Shown piece after piece: positions 45,309-58,232 of a stretch of DNA of 64,000 bases. Location of the stretch: NCBI RefSeq assembly GCF_033807715.1, contig NC_084610.1:735001-799000 (forward strand). The letters run 5' to 3'. How positions within the stretch are numbered: position 1 is the first letter of the stretch; each line of letters begins with the position of its first letter. Both the position numbers and the translations under genes were made by a program. The DNA comes from Cololabis saira (lineage: Eukaryota; Chordata; Actinopteri; Beloniformes; Belonidae). The notes beneath the pieces were generated by a model. That model did no database searches. It was not told the origin of the DNA and was given only the letters and a program-made list of their open reading frames with translations.

Positions 45309-48185
45309 GTAAATTTGACGTTTGTGACATCTCATTAACAGTTTTTCATTGGTGTAACTACTTTTCTAACTGTGGGTTTTGGCTAAAATCGGTCAAAATG
45401 TCAGTTTTCTGGTTTCAGGTGATGTTATCACTAAAAGTGCATGTGGAAAAAAGTCCTGTGTCGATTTGAAAGGTTGAATCAAAGATTTGGAAAGACAAAG
45501 TTATAAATGTGGTCAAGTAGAACAGTAGGTATTGCACAGAAATCTGCGACCCGTGAGATTCTGGGACGGAAATGACCGTTTGGTTTATCAAGTAAAAGCT
45601 CAGCTGGAAAAATACTTTGTGATTTGTGTTTCTGATTAATAGAAAAAAAGACTTTTACAAAGATGTTACACATGTCCAATAGATTAAAGAAAAAAAATAA
45701 TGGTTATTTAAAAATCTTGTCAAGCAGAGCCAATGATGATGTATTTGTCTTAAAGCTAATACTGTAAGCTGCTTCAGTTCATAAGTTTAAATGTATATTT
45801 TAACACTCTTTAAAGCAGAAAATAAACAGGAAAAGTGAAAGTGTTAGAAGTCAATACTGTATTACACAGAATACCAAAATTGTAGAAAAATTATAGAAAA
45901 TATATTGTTTTAGTTTTTTCTTTGGTTCTAAAAGTGAGTGGAAATTAAGTTAAAAGCATTGAAAGAGTTTGCAAAGGGCGAAACATTAATCAAATGTACT
46001 GTAGTTTAATTTGTGGTAGTGTGGCAGTACTAAACTGTGCAGTGTTTTTGGTTCCCAGGTGACGGAGGGCCATGCCGACCCTGAAACGATGCTCTTGTCC
46101 TTCCTGAGAGAGAAGCGTATCCTCCACCTAAACCCAAAGCCTAATTAGATGAGTGAATTATTTCTGGGTCTTGTTTCGTCCTTGACTCTTGCTCCAGTGA
46201 GGTTAACAGGAACCAAGTCTGGATGCGGCGGCGGAGGCTGCGGGGCGTGTACAGTGATGGTGTCACGCTACCAGCCGGCTACCAAAACCATCATGTATCC
46301 TTAAGGGCAGCCTGCTGGTCCTGCTGGTCCTGCTGGTCCTGCTGGTCCTGCTGGTCCTGCTGGTCCTGCTGGTCCTGCTGGTCCTGCTGGTTCTGCTGGT
46401 TTCAGCTGGTCCTGCTGGTCCTGCTGGTCCTGCTGGTCCTGCTGGTTTCAGCTGGTCCTGCTGGTCCTGCTGGTCCTGCTGGTCCTGCTGGTCCTGCTGG
46501 TCCTGCTGGTTCTGCTGGTCCTGCTGGTCCTGCTGGTCCTGCTGGTCCTGCTGGTTTCAGCTGGTTCTGCTGGTTCTGCTGGGTTCAGCTGGTCCTGCTG
46601 GTCCTGCTGGTCCTGCTGGTCCTGCTGGTCCTGCTGGTCCTGCTGGTCCTGCTGGTCCTGCTGGGTTCAGCTCACATGCAGGAATGAAGGGTGTTTTTGT
46701 TTTATTTTATTTGGTAAGGAACTGTTGACCATTTAGTGCAAGTGAAAGTTAAGATTTTAAACCTCACATTTGATCTAAGACAGGGATCTGCAACCCAACA
46801 TGTTTTAGAGCCATATTAGACCAAAAACACAAAAAACAAATATGTCTGGAGCCGCAAAAAATGAAAAGTCTTGTATCAGCCTTAGAATGAAGACAACACA
46901 TGCTGTATGTATCTATGCTAGTTATAACTGGGGGAAGATTTTTTTTTCATTATGCACTTCGAGAAAAAAGTCGAAATGTTGAGAAAAAAGTCGAAATGTT
47001 GAGAAAAAAGTCAGAATGTCGAGGAAATAGTAAAGATTTTGTGAAAAAAGTTGAAATATTGAGAAAAAAGTTGAAATGTCGAGGAAATAGTAAAAATTTT
47101 GTGAGAAAAGTTGAAATGTTGAGAAAAAAGTTGAAATGTCGAGGAAATAGTAAAAATTTCGTGAGAAAAGTTGAAATGTTGAGAAAAAAGTCAAAATTTC
47201 GAGAAAAAAGTCGAAATGTCGAGATTAAAAAGGAAAGGAAAAAGGAAAAAAAAGAAAAAAAAGGGAAAAGAAGAAAGAAAGGAAAAAAAGGTCAAACATT
47301 TTTGAAAAAGCTCCAGGAGCCACTAGGGCGGCGCTAAAGAGCCGCATGCGGCTCTAGAGCCGCGGGTTTCCGACCCCTGATCTAGGACTTTGTCTTAGAC
47401 TCTTAGGTGCTGGAAAAGAGGTAGGATTTGAAGTTACTGTGATCATATTGGCGACTGACTGAAATCCTCTCGTTCCCTTTTCCTTCACTTCCCCCTCAGC
47501 CACTATTCGGCCAACGCGTGCCTCCTGCCGCTCTGCCAGCTGCACGGCGCCGCCGTCACCACGGTGGAGGGCATCGGCAGCTCCAAGACCAGGATCCACC
47601 CGGTGCAGGTCGGAGTTCTTCTGCTCACCTGGGGCCGGATTCACAAAACATTCTTAAGATAAAAAATCTTCTTAAGTATAATTTTTTTCTTAAGTTCAGT
47701 CTTAAGAAGAAAAAAGAGAAGAAGTCATATTCTCAAAAAAAAGTTCTTAAGTATTTTCTCAACTTTATTCTTAAGTTTCTTCTTAAGAAAAAACTTAAGA
47801 ATAAATGGTATTCTTGAAATAAAAGTTCTCAAATTTGTTCTTTTTTCTTAACTTTAAGACAACCTTGACCCGTCTTAAAATTTCTTCTGTGAAAAGGTAA
47901 AACTCTAATATCACCCTTTTCAACACATTTTAGACAAGTTTAGACTAGTAGGTCATAGTTTGAGGATATACTTTGTAATTAATTACAAAGTAATTAGCCT
48001 GTTAACTGTTTGTTAGCATGTTAGTTAGCGTGGTAGTTAATTATTATTAATTTTCCCCAATAGTATTTTTTTCGTACATTAATCTCATCCACCATAATCT
48101 TGAAAAGTTCCTGCATCTCTTTTTCTCCTGTTTAGTGTTTAGTGAGTGACTGACGGTTAAGACACAAACTACCTGTGTATATATA

Positions 48186-48271
<86 letters not shown>

Positions 48272-51200
48272 GTTGTTTGTTGGCGCGTGCAATGCAATGA
48301 CATATTTTAAGAAGTTCTTAAGTAGGAAAAATAAGAAATTCGTAAGAAATGACAGTTCTTAAGACGGTTCTTAAAGTTATTCTATGCAACTTCCTAGAGC
48401 TAGCTAGATTTGAAATTGGCGCTTCCTCTAAGCCCCGCCCCCACCCACGAGCGCTCCGTCCAAAGCCACGCCCCCACAAACACGAACGCGCATACGATTA
48501 TTAAACATTTTGGACAGCACATTTACAGCAAAACTACCCCATGTCTCATTCACCTGTAAGCGAGGCCGGTTTTAGGGGGGTCAGGGGGGGGCTGTGCCCA
48601 CCCAAACGTGCATTCTGCCCACCGGCGTCTCCATCCCGGAGAGTGCGCTGCACGCTCTAAAGCCACGGCTACGCCGTAGCCTACGGCGTACCCTACGGCG
48701 TACCCTACGGCGTAGTTGCGGCAACAGAGCCTGCACGGCACCGCAGCGCGCTGCCGTGCCGTGCACCGACGCTCTCCGCCCTCGCCGTGAGACGCCTACA
48801 TCCCCACGGACCCCATACAGCTTCCGAGCCGGAGCTGCTGCGGCTTTTCACGGCTGCGGCTGTTCACGTGTCCCCGCGGGCTGCTGCTGCAGCAGCGGAC
48901 TAACGGCTCCCGCTCCCCGGTCACACACAGCGGGACCGACCCGCTCTGGAAATAACTACATAATATCTATATACTGGGGTCCGTGGCAGAAGGGAGGGAG
49001 GGGGGTTACACTGGGACACTGTGAGCCCAGGAGGACCCGTGGGAAGTGGACACGGGGGCGGCTGGAAGCGAGTGCGCGCATGGGACAGGGCGGGGGGGCG
49101 TGGTTTAAAATGAAGACATCTGATTGGTTCTTTCCCTTCCTGGACCTGAACCAATCCGTATCATTCGGACCGAATGGGGGGGCTTAGAGGTGCCTCTTTC
49201 AAAATTATTGCTAGCTCAGGGAGAATCAGGGAGAATGCCTTTAAGAAAATATTGAGGAATTGCACTGAAGAACTTTCTTATGAACTTCTTAATTTTAGAT
49301 CTTAAGACATTTCTTTAGATCGTTCTTAAGAACATATTGGTGAATCCGGCCCCTGTTTTTTCCTTCTGTTGTCCTTATCTGCCAGATAATGCACCATAAA
49401 CAGGTTTCCTTCCATGAATCTCACTGTCACCGGTCTGAGTCTGGTTGTTAATATTTAACTGAGGAACCAGAAGCGTGTAGATGCAGCCAGGACTCTCCTC
49501 ACATGGAAACCTTTGTCCCTGTTCTCCTGCTCTCCACTCCAACTGTGCTTCCAGGAGCGAATAGCGAAGGCTCACGGTTCCCAGTGTGGCTTCTGCACCC
49601 CGGGGATGGTCATGTCCACCTACGCCCTGCTGAGGAACAAACCCCAGCCCAGCCTGGACGACCTCACCGAGGCGCTGGCCGGTTCGTCTGCTCTATTTCC
49701 TCTCGGTTCCACGCTAGCGTGGAGTTATGTTGCTGAGCAGGACCAAACCTGCTAATAGAATAGAATAGACTTTATTGTCATTGTGCTCAGGTTACAACGA
49801 GATTGGTTAGGATGTTCCCACCAAAGTGCAAAGGAAGCAATCAAAATAAGAGGACTAAATAAGTATAACAAGCACAGTATAAAAACATAAAGCAACATGC
49901 ATCAATAACCCTTTTAAAACCCCAATATTGGCAATAACCTGAATTTGCACGGCCATGTAAACACCAATAACCCCTTTGAATAACCAGAATTTGCTCATAT
50001 TCAGGTTTTTAAAAACCCCAATATGAGCCCTGGGTTACTCCTTTTAAAACCCGAATATTGGGTCATGTAAACGCCAAACAGAATATCCCCATCAAACGGA
50101 ACAGGAATCTGTTTTCTGCTCATGCTCTGTTCACAAGGAATCCTGGTCTTTTGAGTCCAGGAAGTTCTTCTAAACACGGAGAAACAAGACCAGGAGGAGA
50201 CTAACCACTTCATAAATGTAATGAAGGATATGAACATTTCTGCATTTGTAGACGGTAGAAAGTACCGGGATAGAAGATTTACAAGAAGGAGAGAGAAAAG
50301 TTGCGAGAAGCAGCATTTGTTTTGAATTTGGATACAGGAAGAAGAAGCAGAAATTACGGGAATTGTGTCATCACGTTCTCCGTGTGTCTCTGGTTTGATC
50401 CAGATATCCTGAATGATTAATTACCATGGAAACTGAATATTCTGAATGTTTCAGTAACCGGAATATTAGCAATAACCCCAATTTTGACTGCATGTAAACG
50501 AAGTCAATGAATGGATAAAGTGCAACAAACATCATTCAGAAAATACACCTGTTCTGTTCTGTTATGTATTGTTATGTATTGTTATGTTATGTTAATGTGC
50601 ACACACAAGCATCCGTAGGACCGTCAGTTCTGTGTCGGTCCAGTTGTGTTGAGGTTACAAACCTGAACCTTGGTTCTGAATTTATGAGGGATCAATAAAG
50701 AACAAACAGAACAGAAAACGATAGTGTTCAAATGTGATTAAAACAGTGAAAGATGCAGCGATCCAGGTTGGTGGTGGTGGTATGATGGTAGGGGGGGATG
50801 TTATCTCCGCACACTTTTAGGTTCTTCGTACCAGTTGAGGATAATTTAAAAGCCCCAGCCCACCTGAGGGCTCCTGCTGACCCCGTCCGCCCCTTTAGGA
50901 CCACTTTATCCATCTTTTGACGTCTAAGCAGCGCCGTCGTATAGGGGGGAAAGGTGGTGACAATTATAAGGGCCCACACATGGCCCCCCCAGTAACCTAT
51001 GAAAAAATGATTATGCATGCATAATACACAATATATACTCATACTAATGAATCCAAATTCAAACAGAGCCACCAGTCACACAATATTCTCTAGTTTAAAT
51101 CACTTCGATAATTCCCTTTGCCCCTTCCCTTCTTAAAAATGGTTTGGTCCACCCAGCTCTGTGCGAGTGAGCAGCGTGCTGCGCTAACGTGAGAGCACAG

Positions 51201-54200
51201 CTGGACTAGATGTGCAGTAGCTAGATGGTGGAAAGCTATCATGCCCTGCAAAAAGCACAAGACTAATAATACTAATAACGTTGCTACTACAGTGACTGTC
51301 TCTGTCTGCAGTGATTGTATTATGGCGCATTCATATCAAGCCTAATCAGTAGTTATTTTTTTAGCCTAATCAATAATTATGAGCATCAAACGAACGTCCG
51401 TTACGTTATCATGATGTGTTCAATGTGGTCTTGTAAAGATGTGTTAGTGCGACATTTGAGTAGCCAAAAACCACAAAAAAAGTTTTGTTAGATTTGTTGT
51501 TGTTACAGCAATAAAAAAAAAAAAAAGGGCCCACGGCAATATTGTTTAAGGGGGCCCAGAATTCCTAGCAACTGCCCTGCGTCTAATAGTGTCAGCAAGT
51601 GAATCTCGCTGTGTGCGTGAGCATACTGGAAGCATACTTATAGGGCAATATGGATCTATTATTAGGATCTTCCTCCAAAATTACTCAACACTGAACCTCC
51701 ATTTCAGCCATTGTGCAAATAAGTGTTGTATGCTCTGAACACTGCGGAAACTTCACACATTCCCTATAGTGAAATGGATAAAGTATAATTTGCATAGCCT
51801 ACATAAACATAAAATCTCAGAAAACGTGCAATCCATTTTTTTCTTTGTTTTGAGGTTGGTAATAAACTGGGAAGGTTTCATAGTGATATCTGTATTATAT
51901 ATTTTCTACCCTATTCAGCTGAAATCCAGGCAAGATTCTGCCTAAAACAACATGCATACACAAAAATGAGTATATCTCCAAAAGGTATAAGGGCTACAGG
52001 CTTAAATCTGGTACCTGCTGAAAGGTGAGGCCTGGGGGGTGTCAAATATGGTCCACAAATTAATGTTTATATTATTCAATTACTCTGCTGTGGAAAGAAA
52101 CACAACAGAAAACTTAAATTTTGATTTCCGCTTATAAAGTTTTTCTGAAAAGAAGGCTGGAACAGCCTCAGATTTCATCTGGGAAACCTAAAATACCATT
52201 ATTTCAGTTCTCCAATATCTGAGGAACATATTAGATTGATTTAGGCAGTCTGAGTAGTCAACAAGTAGTCAACAAGTCCCATAATACCAAACAAGCACCA
52301 TACGCTGCTCTCGTATTTCCGCTATAGGGGTCCATATATTAAATGCATGATAACCACCAATAAGCTACCAGTCTGCAAGGGCTATCATGCCAAACTGTCA
52401 ACTAGGGATGTGTAGCAACTCAAAAAAACATATTAGAAATTGCCCACCTGTTTGATTGCAATTGGTCAATTTTGGGCTCTTGGCTCATGGCCTGTAAGTC
52501 CAGCAGATAACGTGACTCAGAGCTTGAATCGTCTCAAACTGGTTCAACCCAACACGACAATGAGGTCACTGTTCTCAAATGGTCTCCACAAGTGAATAGA
52601 CTGAGGCCCCTAGTTAGTCTCTGTGGCACCGGTCTTAACTGGTTTGATTACGACTTCACAGATAGAAGGTTAGTGGTAAGTACATGCTCCTCGGGGATCC
52701 ATGAAATCAAACGCGGTGTGCCCCAAGGCTCCATTCTAGGCCCAACTAATGTTAATTTATACATGCTTCCACCTGGGGATGCCATTAGGAGACATTGATT
52801 TTTACAGCTATGCCGATGACACACTGCTGTTTTTCTAGGAAGGTGCAACTAGTAAAGTAATAAAAACGTGTGTGTCGTTGCTATTCAGGGAACCTGTGTC
52901 GTTGCACTGGTTATCGGCCCATCGTGGACGGCTGCAGGACCTTCTGTCAGGTAAAGGTTTCGTAGCTACCTTCAACCAAATTAACGGTTTGAAGAGAAAA
53001 TCTGAAGAGTTCAGGTTTGATGACGTGGAAATTAATTAATTTTGATTCCGGCAGGAAACCAACTGCTGCAAAGCCAACGATGGAGCAAAGTGTTGCCTAA
53101 ATGGAGAAGAAACTGCAGACGCACCCGGGGACGTGAGTTCAACTTTGATCCTTTTTTGCCTCTTTTATATTTGAACCCTGAACTCTAGTCACATGGGCTG
53201 TTCTCTTCAGGAGGAGGCAGGGAAAACCCCGGAGCTGTTTAACAAAGACGAGTTTCTTCCAATGGATCCAACGCAGGAGCTGATCTTTCCTCCAGAGCTG
53301 ATCGTAGGTCGCCGAGCCGGAATCAACTGGTTTATGTCGGCCGTTGACCCGCCCGTCTCAGCTCATACGTGCTAATGTCTGACAGCTGATGGCGGAGACG
53401 CCCAACCCTCAGACGCTCTCCTTCCACGGGGAGAGGATGAGCTGGGTGTCCCCCGCCACCCTGGAGGAGCTGGTCCAGCTGAAGACCAGGCACCCCGGCA
53501 CGCCGCTGCTCATGGGCAACACCAACATAGGTACCAACATAGGTACCAGCATAGGTACCAACATAGGTACCAACATAGGTACCAACATAGGTACCAACAT
53601 AGGTACCAACATAGGTACCAACATAGGTACCAGCATAGGTACCAACATAGGTACCAGCATAGGTACCAACATAGGTACCAACATAGGTACCAGCATAGGT
53701 ACCAACATAGGTAACAACATAGGTACCAACATAGGTACCAACATAGGTACCAACATAGGTACCAACATAGGTGCAGTTGGTGCACTTTATACAGGAGCCG
53801 TGTGGAGGAAATGACCTTTATTTGATTCTAGCAGGAACTGATCTCTTTACTGACCAACAGTTTGGACTTTGTGACTTCCAGCTGGTAACAGGGTAGTCCC
53901 TTGTAGCCCCTTGTAGTCCCTTGTAGCCCCTGGTACCCCTTAGTAGCCCCTAGTAGCCTCTGGTAGCCCCTTGTAGCCCCTTGTAGCCTCTAGTAGCCCC
54001 TGGTACCCCTTAGTAGCCCCTGGTAGCCCCTTTGTAGACCCTTGTAGCCCCTGGTAGCCCCTGTTAGACCCTTGTAGCCCCTGGTAGCCCCTGGTAGCCC
54101 CTGTTAGACCCTTGTAGCCCCTGATAGCCCCTGATAGCCCCTGGTAGCCCCTGGTAACCCCTGGTAGCCCCTGGTAGCCCCTAATAGTTCCTGGTACCCC

Positions 54201-56981
54201 CTGGTAGTCCCTTGTAGCCCCTGATAGTCCCTGGTAGCCCCTGATAGTCCCTGGTAGCCCCTAATAGTTCCTGGTAGCCCCTGGTAGTCCCTTGTAGCCC
54301 CTGATAGTCCCTGGTAGCCCCTAATAGTTCCTGGTAGCCCCTGGCGGAGCTGGATCACCTCTCTTGAGGGATTTTAGCCCATTGTTCCGTGAATAATTCC
54401 ATCTTCTGGGGGAAACCTGGAGCTTCTCAGCAGGAAAGCTTAAATATTTATCTTGCATTCAAACGTGAACCTTAACGTTGGGGGTTTTTATTTCAGGTTT
54501 GATGTGATTAATGCCATGGCTGTTCATAATTTCAGGGTGATAATTGACTCCCGGAGTGGAGATGATCAGCTGATCTTTAATCTCCTCTCTTATCTCTGCT
54601 CCGCGTTAAAGGCCCGGAGATAAAGTTCCGAGGAGTGGTGCACCCGCTGGTGATCTCCCCCGGCAGAGTCCCGGAGCTGTTCCAGGTCTCTCAGACCACA
54701 CAAGGTGCCGGTCTGCTCCGGGTTGGTCAGTGTCTGTAGGAAACTGCTCCCACAGCTCCGTGTGTTGACCCGTTGCTTGGTCCCTGCAGGGGTTTGGGTC
54801 GGCGCCGGCTCCACCCTGTCCGAGCTGCGCTCCCTGCTGGAGCAGCTGCTGGCTCGGCTGCCGGAGGAGAAGACGGAGCTGATCGGAGCGTTGGTCCAGC
54901 AGCTGGGGAACCTGGGGAGCCAGCAGATCCGCAACGTCGCTGTAAAGACGCTCCACTCCTTGTTATCAATCACTACGTTTACATGCAGTCAAAATTGGGG
55001 TTATTGCTAATATTCCTGCTACTGAAACTTTCAGAATATTCAGTTTCCATGCGTGAGCAAACAGGGTTATCCCTGAATACATGGTAATTACCGTATTTTC
55101 TGGACTATAAGCCGCACCTGCATATAAGCCACATCCACTCTATTTTTAAAAAAATAATAAAAAAAAGATATACATCCATACATACATCTACCTGCACACA
55201 AGCCTTATCTGTTCTATTTAAAAAAAATAAAAGATATTTAGCCGCAGATATTTCTGTTGTTAGATTAGATATTTACTACATGTACAGAAGGATTCTGAAC
55301 TGTAAATGATGTACATGTTTGTACCTAAAAGATCCTTTCCTAACAGAGTCTTTTAACACAGCAGCAACTTTGCTGATTAAAACGGGACAGAACCAAGAGA
55401 AAATAACCAGTATTTATTTATATATTTATCTGTTTGAAATCTGCTTCTACCTACTTCTATCTGCTAAAGAAGAAGTAGCATATTCTTCTTTGCATTTATT
55501 TTGTCTTAGTTTTGATTCTAATTCCGGTTAGACCACCGAGCGGTGGAAGAAAAATCCACAGAATAGAACCTTTGTATAAGCTGCACGGTTGAAAACCTAT
55601 GAAAAAAGTAGCGGCTTATTGTCCAGAAAATACGGTAATCATTCAGGATATCTGGATCAAACCAGCGACGCATGGAGAACATCATGACACAATTCCCGTC
55701 ATTTCTGCTTCTTCTTCCTGTATCCAAATTCAAAACTAATGCTGCCTCGCGCAACTTTTCTCTCACCTTCTTGTAAATCTTCTATCCCGGTACTTTCTAC
55801 CGTCTACAAATGCAGAAATGTTCATATCCTTCATTACATTTATGAAGTGATTAGTCTCCTCCTGGTCTTGGTTTCTCCGTGTTTATAAGAACTTCCTGGA
55901 CTCAAAAGACCAGGATTCCTTGTGAACAGAGCATGTGCAGAAAACACATTCCTGTTCCGTTTGATGGGGATATTCCGTTTGGTGTTTACATGACCCAATA
56001 TTCAGGTTTTAAAGGAGTAACCCAGGGCTCATATTGGGGTTTTTAAAAACCCGAATATGAGCAAATTCTGGTTATTCAAAGGGGTTATTGGTGTTTACAT
56101 GGCCGTGCAAATTCAGGTTATTGCCAATATTTGGGTTTTAAAGGGGTTATTGATGCATGGAAACACAGTCAATCACAGTCTGTCAGTTTCCTGCTCCTGC
56201 TCGTGTGTTCAGAAGAATCAATGCTCAGCTCAAAATTACAATATTGATGCAAACGAGTCAGAATTTCTTTTAAAAGAAGGAAAAAAAAGACAATTTAATT
56301 AAAAGTCTTACCGTAAGATCACACTGCCACTCTCTTCTCTCCTGAACTCCTGGTATCTGCAGACTCTTGGAGGCAGCATTGCGAGTGCACTCCCCAACTC
56401 CGACCTGAACCCCGTGTTGGCTGCTGGGAGCTGCAAACTCAGCGTGACCTCCAGCGGTGAGCCGCCACGCTCCGGACCCAAGACACCACACCGTCCAACA
56501 TTAGAAGGATTAAACCCAACACGTTCTGTTTCAATCCTCCAGGAGGACGACGGGAAGTCCCGCTCAACCAGGACTTCTTCGTGGGTTTTGGGAAAACCGC
56601 CCTGAAACCGGAGGAAATCGTCGTCTCAGTCTTCGTCCCGTTTTCCAGAAAGGTACACGAGCCCAGGTGTCAGATCTGTTTCTGGTTTATTTCAGCTCTG
56701 ATATTAAACAGTTGCATTAGTTAAAGTTAGAGCGGTGCGTCGGGTTACGTTCACATTTCAGTGGACAAAAAAGACAGACATGGAGGAATGAAAATAAGTT
56801 TGAAGGAATGATTTCTTTTATTTCCTGTCACATGACCTCATTTCAAAGCTTTGTCTGTCAGACAAATGTGATTGACAAGTGTCCAGGTCCTCACATTTGC
56901 TGATGATCAATAAATCCTGTGCATCTGATTAGAAACACCTTGGGTCAGTTTTATCACACACAAATTTTAGTTTCTATTCTA

Positions 56982-57067
<86 letters not shown>

Positions 57068-57994
57068 GTGTTTAATTTTAGAAAATGAAACTGCAATTTG
57101 TGATTCATTGTTGTTTATTTGAGGCTGTATATCATAAATTGGTCAAAAGCTGATTTTTTAAAATTCATTCATTTTAATTTTGGCGTTATACATAAATATT
57201 TATAATAAAAAAAATGTGTTTTTGATTGTTTTTTTGTTTTTGTAATGATTTTATAGTTGTGTAAAAGTCCACAGTTGCTCACAGTGCAGTGCCGTGTGTG
57301 TCCTGCAGGGGGAGTTTGTGGGAGCCCTCCGTCAGGCTCCGAGGAAGGAGGCGTCGTTCGCCACCGTCACCACCGGGATGAGGGTGCTCTTCTCCCCGGG
57401 GTCCCGGGTGGTCCAGGACGTCAGCATCTACTACGGAGGGATGGGTCCCACCACCGTCTGTGCTCACAAAACCTGTGACGCCATCGTGGGAAGGTGAGAT
57501 GGAGCTTGTTGTTTTGCCTTTTTCTACTTCCTTTCCTTGCTCTCCATCCTTCTCAACCCGACTGAAATCTAAAGTGAAGCTGGCTCCTGTTGTCCCTCAG
57601 AACCTGGGACGACGAGACCCTGGGCCGGGCCTACGACGTGCTCCTGGAGGAGCTGGTCCTCCCTCCGTCGGCCCCCGGAGGGAAGGTGGAGTTCCGGCGG
57701 GCGCTGACTCTCAGCCTCCTCTTCAAGTTCCACCTGGCGGTGCTGCACAAGCTCAGCGCGGCGGTAAGACAGAGGAGGGGTGTGTTTCTGGTGCAGTCTG
57801 CAGGGTGTTCACTAGGGATGGGCGGTACGGACTAAAAAATGTATCACGATCATTTCTGGCATTTATCCCGATAACGATACAAATGACCATAAAAAAAATA
57901 CCAATTCAACTCCACCTTTGTAACTATAAATCTATCTCGCTCTCAGATTCGCCATGTTTGTTACACAAAAACCTCATCAATGGGAATTTATCCT

Positions 57995-58085
<91 letters not shown>

Positions 58086-58118
58086 GGCTCATTTCTTTCT
58101 TTCCTTCTTTCTTTCTTC

Positions 58119-58192
<74 letters not shown>

Positions 58193-58200
58193 GGCTCATT

Positions 58201-58232
<32 letters not shown>

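Larger units (their letters stand above)
47631..49353. mobile_element. Non-autonomous DNA transposon in AOX intron 4
   Basis: Ends GGGGCCGGATTCAC and its complement, each followed inward by cttaag-rich sequence (attcttaagat, ttcttaagaac). Interior has a (TA)n tract, a GC-rich block with tacggcgta repeats, and no transposase. Target duplication not found. Confidence 0.7.

Noticed and set aside
46223..46687. Collagen-like GPAGPA or LVLLVLL frame
   Set aside because: Begins inside AOX exon 3 in the wrong frame and runs into a 9-bp intronic minisatellite.
48594..49187. 197-codon frame in AOX intron 4
   Set aside because: Lies in the GC-rich part of a transposon containing tacggcgta repeats; arginine/proline-rich with no recognisable domain.
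53409..53785. Minus-strand frames of MLVP and YLCW type
   Set aside because: Antisense of the 12-bp minisatellite at the AOX exon 9 donor.
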